Below, piece by piece: positions 42,775 through 51,623 of a stretch of 64,000 bases of DNA. The stretch spans positions 290,092 to 354,091 of the forward strand of contig JBBART010000001.1 of assembly GCA_040399685.1 (NCBI GenBank), in the 5' to 3' direction. Position 1 is the first letter of the stretch, and the number at the start of each line of letters is the position of its first letter. Source of the DNA: CAIQQQ01 sp040399685 (GTDB taxonomy: Bacteria; Pseudomonadota; Alphaproteobacteria; Acetobacterales; Acetobacteraceae). The notes under the pieces were generated by a model. That model did not search any database. It was not told the origin of the DNA and worked only from the letters and a program-made list of their open reading frames with translations. The translations under genes and the position numbers were made by a program.

Positions 42775-44315
42775 TGGCGCACGATGGGCGCCGGGAGATG
42801 CACGATGAAACGCGTGTGATGGACGCTTCGATCGATTTCGAGGCGTCCGTCACGATCGCGCAGCAGGCGCATGATGAGGCGCATGCCGATGCCGCTGCCC
42901 TTGCCGGGTATGAAATCGGCTGCAAGGGCCGTGCCCTCGTCCTCGACCGTGAGCGTGGCTTGTTGGTCCTGGCCGGTGGTGACGCCGACACGCACGCCGC
43001 CTGTGCCATATTTTAGGGCGTTGGTGACCAGTTCGGTCAGCACCAGCCCGAGCATCGATACGTCCGATGACGGCCACTTGGTCGGTTGCACATCCAGCGT
43101 GATCGGCCGGCCTGTGAGCGTGGCGCCGATTCCGTCGCGCAGATCGGCGACAAGAAGCGCCAGATACGTTTCTAGGTCGACATGAGTTCCGTCGGCGATG
43201 GTGTAGAGCGTCTCGTGCAGGGCGCCGAATGTGCGGACCCTTGCGGCGCTTTCCTGCATCATGTTCGCGATCGCCGGATCTGCGATGGTGCGCGCCTGCA
43301 GGGTCAGGAGGCTTTGCACCATCTGGAGGCTGTTCTTGACGCGATGATGCGTCTCCAGCATCAGCACTTCCTTCTGGGCCGCCGCTGCTGCCAGTTCGTG
43401 CTCCATCTGTTTTCGTTGGTCGATATTTTTGATGTAGACGGCCAGTCCACCGTCAGACATTGGATAGACCGACATGTCGCACCAGCATTGCAGGGCGTTG
43501 CTGTAGAGTTCGCGCTGGGCCGAGCGGCGCTGGTGCATCACTTCGGTCAGAAACCGCATCCCATCGGTGCTGCTCAGTTGTTCGACGTCCGGGAACAGGG
43601 TGAACAGGCTGGCGCCGATGATGTCCGGCATCGTTCGGCCGATGGCGTTCATGACGTGACGGTTCGCGTAGGTGACCATGAAATCGCGGTCCACGACGAA
43701 GAACGGATTGTCGATGCTGTTCAGCACGTCGCGAATCCGCCTGTCGGCGATCGTCAGTGTTGCTTCGGCGTGCATACGTTCATGCAGGGCGCGGCGCAGT
43801 TCGATTTGCGTCATCACCTGGCGGGCGAGGGCGGCAAGCCCCTCACGCTGGGTGGGCGTGAGTCCTTCGGGGCGCGCGATGCTGTCCAGCACGCAGAGCG
43901 TGCCCAGCGGCAGGCCTGCCTCGGTGACCAGCAAGGCCCCGGCGTAAAAGCGGAGGTATGGCGGCCCGGTGACCAGCGGGTTGCAATCGAATCTCGGGTC
44001 CTTGGTGGCGTCTGGAATGACCACGAGATCGGACTGCAGGATAACATGGCTGCAAATCGAGACGTTCAGCGGTGTTTCCCGGAGGCCGAGGCCGCTCTCG
44101 GCCTTGAACCATTGTCGTGATTCATCGACCAGATTGACGACAGCGATCGACGTTCCGCAGATCAGCTTTGCCAATTTGACAAAATCGTCGAACGCCGGCT
44201 CCCGCTCGGTGTCCAGCAGGCCGAGGCCGCGCAGGGCCGCCAGCCTTTCGGCTTCGGTCCAGGGGGGCGGGGTGGGGCCGAGAGGAGGTGCTGCCTTGTC
44301 AAACATGGCGATCAC
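42756..44315 (-). CDS. Sensor histidine kinase with GAF, PAS and HisKA_2/HATPase domains
   Basis: The 519-residue protein is soluble, with no membrane segment. Residues about 35-175 form a GAF domain (DDFVKLAKLICGTSIAVVNLVDESRQWFK), 195-305 a PAS domain (NSIDNPFFVVDRDFMVTYANRHVM), and 310-380 a HisKA_2 dimerisation domain with ETHHRVKNSLQM, the phosphoacceptor being His324. The C-terminal ATPase has TNALKYG and GKGSGIGM. This type includes general-stress kinases of alphaproteobacteria. The start may be the GTG at 44315, with GGAG just upstream, or the ATG three codons later. No response regulator is adjacent. Confidence 0.88.
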   Translation of the reverse strand: MIAMFDKAAPPLGPTPPPWTEAERLAALRGLGLLDTEREPAFDDFVKLAKLICGTSIAVVNLVDESRQWFKAESGLGLRETPLNVSICSHVILQSDLVVIPDATKDPRFDCNPLVTGPPYLRFYAGALLVTEAGLPLGTLCVLDSIARPEGLTPTQREGLAALARQVMTQIELRRALHERMHAEATLTIADRRIRDVLNSIDNPFFVVDRDFMVTYANRHVMNAIGRTMPDIIGASLFTLFPDVEQLSSTDGMRFLTEVMHQRRSAQRELYSNALQCWCDMSVYPMSDGGLAVYIKNIDQRKQMEHELAAAAAQKEVLMLETHHRVKNSLQMVQSLLTLQARTIADPAIANMMQESAARVRTFGALHETLYTIADGTHVDLETYLALLVADLRDGIGATLTGRPITLDVQPTKWPSSDVSMLGLVLTELVTNALKYGTGGVRVGVTTGQDQQATLTVEDEGTALAADFIPGKGSGIGMRLIMRLLRDRDGRLEIDRSVHHTRFIVHLPAPIVRQSGRTA

Positions 44316-44527
44316 GCTTCTCCGTTGTTATTATGGGCAATCATGTGGGGAACGTTCTGCCGATTATCGCTTTCAGTTGCTATCGTATTTTATTGCCGGG
44401 CGCGCAACACGCCGGGATCGGCGATTTTTTCAACGTAGGCCACCAGCGTCAACGCGGCGCTTGACGCTTCGTGCTGGCCGTTGGATTGATCGCTCCCGCC
44501 CTGCGCGCGGAACCGAGGAAGTTCAAC

Positions 44528-45529
44528 ATGCCAGTTCCAGAAATGATGACGGTGATCTCCCATGTGGCCGGCGGCCCGGAGACCTTGGTGCCCGCGCAGG
44601 CGCCGGTGCCGACGCCGGATGCCAGTGAGGTGCTGATCCGGGTGCAGGCGGTGGGCGTCAACCGGCCGGACGTGGCACAGCGCGCCGGATCGTATCCGCC
44701 GCCGCCCGGCGCCAGCCCGTTGCTGGGCCTTGAGGCCGCCGGCGAAGTGGTGGCGGTGGGTGCGGCGGTGACACGGTTCAAGATTGGCGATCGAGTGTGT
44801 GCGCTGACCAATGGCGGCGCGTATGCCGAATATTGCGTGGCGCCGGCCACCCAGGCGCTGCCGTGGCCGAAAGGCTTTGACGCCTTGCAGGCCGCCGCCG
44901 TGCCGGAGACGTATTTCACGGTTTGGGCCAATCTGTTCATGATGGGCCGTCTCGCCGAAGGCGAGAGCGTGCTGGTGCATGGCGGCACGTCCGGCATCGG
45001 CGTGACGGCGCTGCAACTGGCCAAGGCGTTCGGCGCCACGGCCTACGCCACTGCCGGATCGGACGATAAGACCGCTGCCTGTCTGCGCCTGGGGGCTGCG
45101 GCGGCGATCAATTACAAGAGCGTCGATTTCCTCGACGAGATCCGCCGCCTGACCGACAAGCGCGGTGTGGATGTGGTGCTGGACATGGTCGGCGCGCCAT
45201 ATTTCGAGCGCAACCTGCGCAGCCTGGCGATGGACGGGCGGCTGGTGCAGATCGCCTTCCTCAACGGCTCCAAGGTTGAGAAGGTGGATCTGATGCCGAT
45301 CATGACGCGTCGGTTGACCGTGACCGGCTCGACCATGCGGCCACGGACCGCCGCCCAGAAGGCGGTGATTGCCGATGCGCTTTACGCCAAGGTGTGGCCG
45401 TTGCTGGAGGCCGGGCGTTGCCTGCCGGTGATTCACAGCGTGTTCCCGCTGGCAGAGGCGGCGGCGGCGCATCGGCTGATGGAGTCGAGCGCCCATATCG
45501 GCAAGATCATGCTCACGGTTGCTCCATGA
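44528..45529 (+). CDS. NAD(P)H-quinone oxidoreductase, MDR superfamily
   Basis: This 333-residue zinc-independent MDR protein resembles PIG3-type quinone oxidoreductases: VLIRVQAVGVNRPDVAQRAGSYPPPPG, LGLEAAGEVVAVG, and the cofactor motif VLVHGGTSGIGVTALQLAKAFGA with a bound NADPH preference likely. The ATG at 44528 is preceded by GAGGAAG; a longer frame to 44471 is rejected. It overlaps the following esterase gene by ATGA. It probably reduces quinones or enones. Confidence 0.9.
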   Translation: MPVPEMMTVISHVAGGPETLVPAQAPVPTPDASEVLIRVQAVGVNRPDVAQRAGSYPPPPGASPLLGLEAAGEVVAVGAAVTRFKIGDRVCALTNGGAYAEYCVAPATQALPWPKGFDALQAAAVPETYFTVWANLFMMGRLAEGESVLVHGGTSGIGVTALQLAKAFGATAYATAGSDDKTAACLRLGAAAAINYKSVDFLDEIRRLTDKRGVDVVLDMVGAPYFERNLRSLAMDGRLVQIAFLNGSKVEKVDLMPIMTRRLTVTGSTMRPRTAAQKAVIADALYAKVWPLLEAGRCLPVIHSVFPLAEAAAAHRLMESSAHIGKIMLTVAP

Positions 45530-46284
45530 TTCTGGCTGGAACCGAGCTTGGCTCGGGCCAGCCGGTGGCCTTGCTGCACGGGCTGTTCGGGGCTGCCGCC
45601 AATTTCGGCACCGTGCAGAAGCAACTGGCGGAACGGCACCGGGTGATCACGCTGGATCTGCGCAATCACGGCGCCAGCCCGCATGCGCCGTATATGTCCT
45701 ATCCGGCGATGGCGGAGGATGTGCTGGAGAGCCTGCGCGCCCGCAACGCCTTGCCCTGCGTGCTCGTGGGGCATTCGATGGGCGGCAAGGTGGCGATGGC
45801 GGCGGCGTTGGAGGCTCCCGGGGCGATCAGCCGGCTGCTGGTGGCCGATATCGCGCCGGTGACCTATCCGCCGGTTTTTCGCACCTATGCCCAGGCGATG
45901 GCGGCGTTGCGGCTGACATCGGATCTTACGCGCATCGTGGCCGATCGTGCGCTGGCGGCCACCGTGGAAAGCCCGGCGGTGCGGGCGTTCTTGTTGCAGA
46001 ATCTGCGGTTCGGCGCGCAGCCGGGATGGCGCATCGGGCTGGATGCCATCGCCGCCGGACTGCATGTGCTGGAGGGCTGGCCGGACCTGGACGAAAACGC
46101 CTATCCCGGCCCGGCGCTGTTCGTCTCGGGGGCGCGTTCGGATTATATTCTGCCGGAGCATCGCCCCATTATTCGCGCCATGTTCCCGGCCGCACGCTTC
46201 GTGACGTTGAAGAACGCCGGGCATTGGCTGCACGCCGACAATCCAGAAGGTTTCGTCTCGCTGGTGGACGCTTTCCTGGCCTGA
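45526..46284 (+). CDS. Alpha/beta hydrolase, YbfF-like esterase
   Basis: The 252-residue hydrolase has the oxyanion HGLFG motif, LRNHGASPH, the nucleophile elbow VGHSMGG with an intact Ser near residue 86, SGARSDYI with the acid Asp and NAGHWLHADNP with the His. It matches the YbfF-like esterase group, which cleaves short-chain esters or thioesters. Overlap with the quinone oxidoreductase gene (ATGA) and only 14 bp to the photolyase-like gene indicate one operon. Confidence 0.88.
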   Translation: MILAGTELGSGQPVALLHGLFGAAANFGTVQKQLAERHRVITLDLRNHGASPHAPYMSYPAMAEDVLESLRARNALPCVLVGHSMGGKVAMAAALEAPGAISRLLVADIAPVTYPPVFRTYAQAMAALRLTSDLTRIVADRALAATVESPAVRAFLLQNLRFGAQPGWRIGLDAIAAGLHVLEGWPDLDENAYPGPALFVSGARSDYILPEHRPIIRAMFPAARFVTLKNAGHWLHADNPEGFVSLVDAFLA

Positions 46285-46298
46285 CCCATATCGGGTGA

Positions 46299-47450
46299 AT
46301 GAACACAGAATTCCTGCCGACACGTGCAGCCGGGATCGCCCGGCTGCAAAGCTTCGCGCCCCGCATGGGGGGCGCGTATGCGCATGGCCGCAACACCGAT
46401 TCTGGGCCAGAGCAGCGCCAGGACGTGTCGATGCTGTCGCCGTATCTGCGCCGCCGGTTGATCACCGAGGCGGAGGTGGTGGCGCTGGCGGTGGAGCGCC
46501 ACGGCGATCTGGCGGAAAAATTCGTCCATGAGGTTGTTTGGCGCAGCTATTTCAAGGGCTGGCTGGAGCAGCATCCGTCGGTCTGGTCCGCCTATCTGGC
46601 GGAGGTGGCGCAGGGCGAGAACCGGCTGGCCACCGAAGGCGGGATGCGGCGCGTGTATCATGACGCGTGCGCGGGGCGGACCGGCATTGACGGGTTTGAC
46701 GACTGGGCCATCGCCCTGGTTCGCGATGGCTGGCTGCACAACCATTCCCGCATGTGGTTCGCCAGCATCTGGATCTTTACCCTTCGGCTGCCCTGGGCGC
46801 TGGGGGCGGCGTTCTTTCTCCGCCACCTGATCGACGGCGATCCGGCCAGCAACACGCTGTCATGGCGGTGGGTGGCGGGGCTGCACACCACGGGCAAGCA
46901 TTACGTGGCCCGCGCCGACAATATCGCCCGTTATACCAACGGTCGGTTCAATCCAGCCGGGCAGTTGGACGAGGCCCCGGAGTCGCTGGTGGAGGCGTTC
47001 GCGCATCCCCAGACGGCACTCGTTGTATCTGATCCCGTTCCTGCCGGCGATTACGCGCTGTTGCTGCATGACGACGACCTGTGCCCGCACAGCCTTGGTC
47101 TTGATCTGACACGCGCACACGCAATCGGGGCGGTGGTGACGGCCTCCGGCGCTGATCCCGTGCGGGCCTTTGCCGATGGTGCGATGGACGATTTGGCGGC
47201 GCGGCTGGGACGCGAGGTAACGCGGTTGGATCCCGCCGAAATCGGAGGCTGGCGTTTGGCCCAGACACTGCCGGTGGTCACGGCCTGGGCACCGGTTGGC
47301 CCCAATGCCACCCTGCTGGAAGGGATGGGCGTTTTTCGTGTCCGGCGGGCATGGGACAGCGCCATCTGGCCGCACGCGACGCGGGGGTTCTTTCAGGTGA
47401 AGCAGCGCCTGCCGCGGCTGCTGGAAGCGCTTATTCCGCCAGCGGTTTGA
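46299..47450 (+). CDS. Photolyase-like protein: FAD-binding domain without the N-terminal antenna domain
   Basis: Residues about 45-235 match the FAD-binding helical domain of cryptochrome/photolyases: LSPYLRRRLITEAEVV, KFVHEVVWRSYFKGWLE, DGWLHNHSRMWFAS, FFLRHLIDGDPASNTLSWRWVAGLH and GKHYVARADNIARYTNGRF. The usual N-terminal Rossmann antenna domain is missing. Instead a C-terminal segment (about 240-370) follows, with DYALLLHDDDLCPHSLGLDL. Whether it repairs DNA or acts as a light sensor is unknown. The 3' end overlaps the convergent AlkA-like gene by 20 bp. Confidence 0.8.
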   Translation: MNTEFLPTRAAGIARLQSFAPRMGGAYAHGRNTDSGPEQRQDVSMLSPYLRRRLITEAEVVALAVERHGDLAEKFVHEVVWRSYFKGWLEQHPSVWSAYLAEVAQGENRLATEGGMRRVYHDACAGRTGIDGFDDWAIALVRDGWLHNHSRMWFASIWIFTLRLPWALGAAFFLRHLIDGDPASNTLSWRWVAGLHTTGKHYVARADNIARYTNGRFNPAGQLDEAPESLVEAFAHPQTALVVSDPVPAGDYALLLHDDDLCPHSLGLDLTRAHAIGAVVTASGADPVRAFADGAMDDLAARLGREVTRLDPAEIGGWRLAQTLPVVTAWAPVGPNATLLEGMGVFRVRRAWDSAIWPHATRGFFQVKQRLPRLLEALIPPAV

Positions 47451-48063
47451 TTTTCTTGTGCTCATCCGCCGCCCGCCACAGATACCAGGCGGCGGTGCTG
47501 CGAAAGGGCGCCCAAGGCCGGCCGAGTTCGGCCAGGGCCTTGGGTTTCGGCTGGGCTTCCAGGCCGTGCAGAATGCGATAGCCCTCGCGCACTCCGAAAT
47601 CGTCGACCGGCAGGATGTCCGGGCGGCCGACATCCATCAGCAGCATTTCCACCGTCCAGCGGCCTACGCCACGGATCTGGATCAGGCGGGCGATCATCTC
47701 GGCATCGTCCAGCTTCGCCATCTCGGCATGGGTCGGCACCACGCCCTCGGCCGTCTTGAGGGCGATGTCGCGGATGGCGGCGATCTTGTTGAAGCTGAAG
47801 CCGCAGGCGCGCAGATCGGGCTCGGGCTGGGCCAGCACCAAGGCGGGGGGCGGGAAGTCATGGTCGGGGAACAGGCCGAGGAAACGGCCGAAGATGGTCT
47901 CGGCGGCGCGGCCGTTCAGTTGCTGGTGGGCGATGGCGCGAACCAGCCGGCCGTAGGGGGAGCGGCCGTCATCCGGCTTGTTCACGCGTGGCCCTATTCG
48001 GGCGATCAACGCGGCGAATTCGGGGCTGATGGCGGAAAGATGGGCTTGTGCGTGGCTGTGCAT
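47431..48063 (-). CDS. DNA-3-methyladenine glycosylase, HhH-GPD (AlkA) type
   Basis: The 210-residue protein has the helix-hairpin-helix and GPD motif LIQIRGVGRWTVEMLLMDVG followed by the catalytic Asp in ILPVDDFGVREG, and HQQLNGRAAETIFGRF near residue 50. It excises alkylated purines from DNA. The ATG at 48063 fits the family length (about 200-220); the upstream frame lies in the permease gene. It lies two bases after the lactate permease gene and ends inside the convergent photolyase-like gene. Confidence 0.9.
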   Translation of the reverse strand: MHSHAQAHLSAISPEFAALIARIGPRVNKPDDGRSPYGRLVRAIAHQQLNGRAAETIFGRFLGLFPDHDFPPPALVLAQPEPDLRACGFSFNKIAAIRDIALKTAEGVVPTHAEMAKLDDAEMIARLIQIRGVGRWTVEMLLMDVGRPDILPVDDFGVREGYRILHGLEAQPKPKALAELGRPWAPFRSTAAWYLWRAADEHKKIKPLAE

Positions 48064-48065
48064 GG

Positions 48066-49475
48066 TTATCCGATCACGATGGAACATGTGCCCACCAGCA
48101 AGGCAATGAATACCACAGGCCACATGATCCGCCAGATCCGCGCCGGCGTCACGTCGCCACCGGCCAGTCCTGCCGCCACCGCCGTCAGTTGCGGGGAGAT
48201 CACCAGCGCCAGCGTGCCGTTCTGCACCGCCGGCAGCACAGCGCCGCCGAGCCCGGCGGCCTGGCCGAGGGCTGCCTGCAGCGGCATCATCGCCGAATTG
48301 GCGCCCACGTTGGTGCCGGCGAAAAATCCGGACATCACGGCCAGGATGGGGGAGGCGAACGGGGCGGCGGCGCCGAAACCGGCGACAAGGGCGGCGGCCA
48401 GGGCCACCGGGATGCCGGCATTGGACAGCACCCGCGCCAGGACAACGAAACCCAGCAACGCCGCCGCTGGCCGCCGGGCGCGGGCCATCGCCCGGACCAT
48501 GAACCGGGGGCCGTGGCCTGACACTGCCAGCATGATGCCGGCCGCCAGCCAGATTGACGTCATCGCGTGGTTGAGCGGCAAGGATGGCAGGTTCGCAAAC
48601 GGTTGCAGCGCCGGCGCGGTGTGCCAGAGCTGGCTGGCCAGCAGCAGGGATGTCAGCAGGATATAAGGACCGGACACCACCACGGCGCTGCGCCGTTCTG
48701 CCCGGTTGCGGGGTGGTGCCGCCAATAGAAGCCGTGCGGCAAGGGTGAGCCCGGTGGCCAGCAATCCGCAGAGCTGCCATGGCAGGATGCGATGGCCGGC
48801 CACCAGCAGCGCGCCCATCCCCAGCAGCCATCCGGCCTGGCCGAGCCGGGTGCGCCAGCTGATCCTGACGCCCGCGAGGCTGCACCACCACCAGAACAGC
48901 GGCAGCAACAGCAGCCATGACGCCGCCAGCAGCGCGGCGTTGCGCGATGCCAATGCCTGCGGATCGATGGAGGCCAAGGCGGCCCCGATCGACGTTCCTG
49001 GGCCAAGTCCGCCCCAGGGGATGATCGTCTGCGCCATCAGGCCGATGGCCGCCGCCGGCGCGCCGGCAAGGCCCAGCGAGCGAACCGCGCCCACGGCGAA
49101 CACGGTGCCCACGCCGAAGCCGGTGGCGGCCTCGGTGAAGGGGCCGAGCAGGAACGCCGCTGTGAACAGCCGGTCTGCCCGCACGCCGGGCGACACTTCA
49201 CCCGGCGCGGAGTCGCGTCTGGCAGCGTGGTGATGCACGCCGGCGTGAAACACCAGCCCGCCGGTGATGATTCCAACCGGGATGACCGCCAGCCAGGCGC
49301 CTTCCAGCACGCTGCGGCCGATGAACCCGGAAAACCTGGCCACATCCGGCAGCCCCAGCCATGCGGCAGGCAGCGCCAGCACCAGGGCCACGGCGCATGA
49401 GAGCACCGGCCCCGCGCGGCCGGTGGCGAGCAGGGCCACGAGGGCGATCAATGGAAGAGCCTGGATCAACAACAT
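48066..49475 (-). CDS. L-lactate permease-family transporter
   Basis: This 469-residue protein has about 12-13 hydrophobic segments and the LctP-family patterns LGPFTEAATGFGVGTVFAVGAVRSLGL near residue 110, IGLMAQTIIPWGGLGPGTSIGAALA near 140, and FFAGTNVGANSAMMPLQ near 395. LctP members import L-lactate, D-lactate or glycolate with protons. It is slightly shorter than LctP (about 530-560). The ribosome-binding site is weak. It is followed closely by the AlkA-like gene and is divergent from a small membrane protein. Confidence 0.85.
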   Translation of the reverse strand: MLLIQALPLIALVALLATGRAGPVLSCAVALVLALPAAWLGLPDVARFSGFIGRSVLEGAWLAVIPVGIITGGLVFHAGVHHHAARRDSAPGEVSPGVRADRLFTAAFLLGPFTEAATGFGVGTVFAVGAVRSLGLAGAPAAAIGLMAQTIIPWGGLGPGTSIGAALASIDPQALASRNAALLAASWLLLLPLFWWWCSLAGVRISWRTRLGQAGWLLGMGALLVAGHRILPWQLCGLLATGLTLAARLLLAAPPRNRAERRSAVVVSGPYILLTSLLLASQLWHTAPALQPFANLPSLPLNHAMTSIWLAAGIMLAVSGHGPRFMVRAMARARRPAAALLGFVVLARVLSNAGIPVALAAALVAGFGAAAPFASPILAVMSGFFAGTNVGANSAMMPLQAALGQAAGLGGAVLPAVQNGTLALVISPQLTAVAAGLAGGDVTPARIWRIMWPVVFIALLVGTCSIVIG

Positions 49476-49561
49476 GCCCCGATGGTGCCGGGATGCAGCC
49501 GTTCACGATAGAGTGACACGGCATCGTGCGGCTCAGGCCCGCCATGTTGAAGAAACTTGAC

Positions 49562-49590
49562 TTGAAAGAGTTAAATTGAGGGATTGTAAT
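49562..49590 (+). promoter_or_regulatory. Probable sigma-70-type promoter
   Basis: TTGAAA at 49562-49567 and TGTAAT at 49585-49590 are separated by 17 bases, a good housekeeping promoter match. It lies about 25 bp before the small membrane protein at 49614. Confidence 0.5.
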
Positions 49591-49613
49591 GTCGTGGTAG
49601 GAAAAGGCCGCGT

Positions 49614-49832
49614 GTGATGGCGCCCATGTATCGTCTGAGCTTTCGCCGGTCTGACGCCGAGCTGGACGATTCGAACCGACAGACCTCTGGGCTGTTCGGG
49701 ATTGTCGTGGTGCTGGCGCTTGTTGTTGCGGGCCTGTTTCTCGTCAAACGGCTTCATGTGGCCTCGGTGCTGGAGACGTGTCTCATCACGGGGCGGACCA
49801 ATTGCGAGATGATTGTGTCTGTCTATCACTGA
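49614..49832 (+). CDS. Small single-pass membrane protein
   Basis: The 72-residue product has a charged N-terminus (about 1-25), one hydrophobic helix (SGLFGIVVVLALVVAGLFLV, about 25-44) and a short C-terminal domain with two Cys. The family is not recognised. A housekeeping-type promoter and an AAAAGG ribosome-binding site support expression. The start may be GTG 49614 or ATG 49617. Confidence 0.55.
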   Translation: MMAPMYRLSFRRSDAELDDSNRQTSGLFGIVVVLALVVAGLFLVKRLHVASVLETCLITGRTNCEMIVSVYH

Positions 49833-49929
49833 CGTCATTGACTGAAATTCAGATATCCTGATCCATCGCGTTTGCCTTCCGTGCGAGACGTGCCACGCTC
49901 TCATCCCATAGGGATATGGGAGCAGCGAT

Positions 49930-50622
49930 ATGCGCATTTCAGACATGGACTGGCGGATGATCGAAGACTGGACACGGTCTGACGATCGCTGCGTGTTGCC
50001 GCTGGGCAGCACCGAGCAGCATGGCGGCCTTTCTTTGATGGTCGATGCGATCCTGTCCGAGCGCGTGGCTGTGGAAGCCGCCGAGCCGTTGGGGGTGCCG
50101 GTCTATCCCTCCATTCCGTTCGGCATTGCGCCGTATTTCCAGGCGTTCCCGGGCAGCGTGACATTGCGGGTGGCCACCTATGTGGAACTGGTGCGCGACG
50201 TGCTGGACAGCCTCAAGCGTTCGGGGTTTCGGCGTATCCTCATCGTCAACGGCCATGGCGGCAACCAGCCGGCGGCGGCGCTGGCGCAGGAATGGATGAT
50301 GGACAACCCAGATTGCCGGGTGCGCTTCCATGACTGGTGGCGGGCGCCGCAGACCTTCGCGGCCGTGCTGGCAACCGACCCGCAGGGCAGCCACGCCAAC
50401 TGGATGGAAAATTTCCCCTGGACCCGCCTGCCCACCACGCCGGCCGATGACGTGAAGGATATGGTGGACACCGCCCTGCTCAAGACCTTCCCACCGTTCG
50501 AGACGCGCCAGATGCTGGAAGACGGCAGCTTCGGCGGCCGCACCCAGCGCCCGGATGCCGAGATGCTGGCGATCTGGCAGGTGGCGGTGACGGAAACCCG
50601 TTCGTTGATCGAAACATGGTGA
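49930..50622 (+). CDS. Creatininase-family amidohydrolase
   Basis: The 230-residue protein shows the metal-binding set of creatininases: Glu29 and His31 in GSTEQHG, Asp39 in MVDAI, the NGHGGN loop near residue 105, and GSHANWMEN with a Glu. The family hydrolyses cyclic or linear amide bonds (creatinine, riboflavin-biosynthetic formamides, mycofactocin peptide). Here it heads a three-gene operon, overlapping the ketopantoate reductase-like gene by 7 bp, so a small-molecule catabolic or biosynthetic role is likely. Substrate unknown. Confidence 0.88.
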   Translation: MRISDMDWRMIEDWTRSDDRCVLPLGSTEQHGGLSLMVDAILSERVAVEAAEPLGVPVYPSIPFGIAPYFQAFPGSVTLRVATYVELVRDVLDSLKRSGFRRILIVNGHGGNQPAAALAQEWMMDNPDCRVRFHDWWRAPQTFAAVLATDPQGSHANWMENFPWTRLPTTPADDVKDMVDTALLKTFPPFETRQMLEDGSFGGRTQRPDAEMLAIWQVAVTETRSLIETW

Positions 50623-51623
50623 AGCTGCTCGTCTGGGGCGCCGGCGCCATCGGCGGAACCGTGGGCGCGCATCTGGTCCGCGCCGGGCATGACGTGACGT
50701 TCGTGGATGTGGCCGCCGATCATGTGGCGGCGATCCATGCTGACGGATTGCGCATCACCGGGCCGGTGGACCAGTTCACCGTGCGTGCGCCCGCGTTCAC
50801 GCCGGAGCAGCTGGTGGGCACGTGGGAGCGGATATTCCTGTGCGTGAAGGCCCATCACACCCATGCCGCCGCCCGCGCCCTGGCGCCGCATCTGGCGGAG
50901 GGCGGCTATGTGCTGTCGTTGCAGAACGGCCTGAACGAACTGGAGATCGAACAGGTGGTGGGCCGCGCCCGCACCATCGGCGCCTTCGTGAATTTCGGCG
51001 CCGACTGGATGGCGCCGGGCGAGGTGATGCTGGGCAACCGGGCCGCGGTGGTGCTGGGCGAGCTTGACGGGCAGATGACGCCACGCCTCGCGGATCTGCT
51101 GACGTTGATGCAGGAGTTTGAGCCGGACGCCATCAGCACGCCGGATATCTGGGGCTATCTGTGGGGCAAGCTTGGCTATGGCGCGATGCTGTTCGCGCAG
51201 GCGTTGGGGCAGGCTTCGATTGCCGAGTGTCTGGGCAATCCGGCTTTGCTGGGTCTGTGGCGATGCATGGCGGGTGAAGCGGTGGCGGTGGGGTTGGCCG
51301 AGGGCGCCGATCTGCGCGGCTTCAATGGGTTTGACCCCAAGGCGTTCGGCCCTTGTGCGTCCGAGGACGCGGCGCGTTTCAGCGTGGCGGCGATGGTGGC
51401 CTTCAACGCGGGCAGCGCCAAGACTCATTCCGGGGTGTGGCGCGATCTGGCGGTGCGCAAGCGCCAGACCGAGGTGGACAGCCAGATCCTGCCTATCTCG
51501 ATTATCGGCGCGCGGCATGGCATCGCCTGTCCGACCATCGATCGGCTGGTGGCGATGATCCATGAGATTGAGGCCGGCACACGGCCCATGACCGATGCCA
51601 ATCTTCTGGAGCTTGCCGCATGA
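50616..51623 (+). CDS. Ketopantoate reductase (PanE/ApbA)-family protein
   Basis: This 335-residue NADP-dependent dehydrogenase has LLVWGAGAIGGTVGAHLVRAGHDV, the PanE Rossmann motif, and LFLCVKAHHTHAAARALAPHL and VLSLQNGLNE typical of ApbA/PanE. Its length and the C-terminal domain fit the family, but in this operon with a creatininase and an SDR it may reduce another 2-oxoacid rather than ketopantoate. It overlaps the SDR gene by ATGA. Confidence 0.87.
   Translation: MVKLLVWGAGAIGGTVGAHLVRAGHDVTFVDVAADHVAAIHADGLRITGPVDQFTVRAPAFTPEQLVGTWERIFLCVKAHHTHAAARALAPHLAEGGYVLSLQNGLNELEIEQVVGRARTIGAFVNFGADWMAPGEVMLGNRAAVVLGELDGQMTPRLADLLTLMQEFEPDAISTPDIWGYLWGKLGYGAMLFAQALGQASIAECLGNPALLGLWRCMAGEAVAVGLAEGADLRGFNGFDPKAFGPCASEDAARFSVAAMVAFNAGSAKTHSGVWRDLAVRKRQTEVDSQILPISIIGARHGIACPTIDRLVAMIHEIEAGTRPMTDANLLELAA

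Noticed and set aside
44346..44370. GGAAC near 44352 as a second EcfG-type promoter for the kinase or quinone oxidoreductase
   Set aside because: No CGTT occurs 16-17 bases downstream on the plus strand, and the minus strand has no match.
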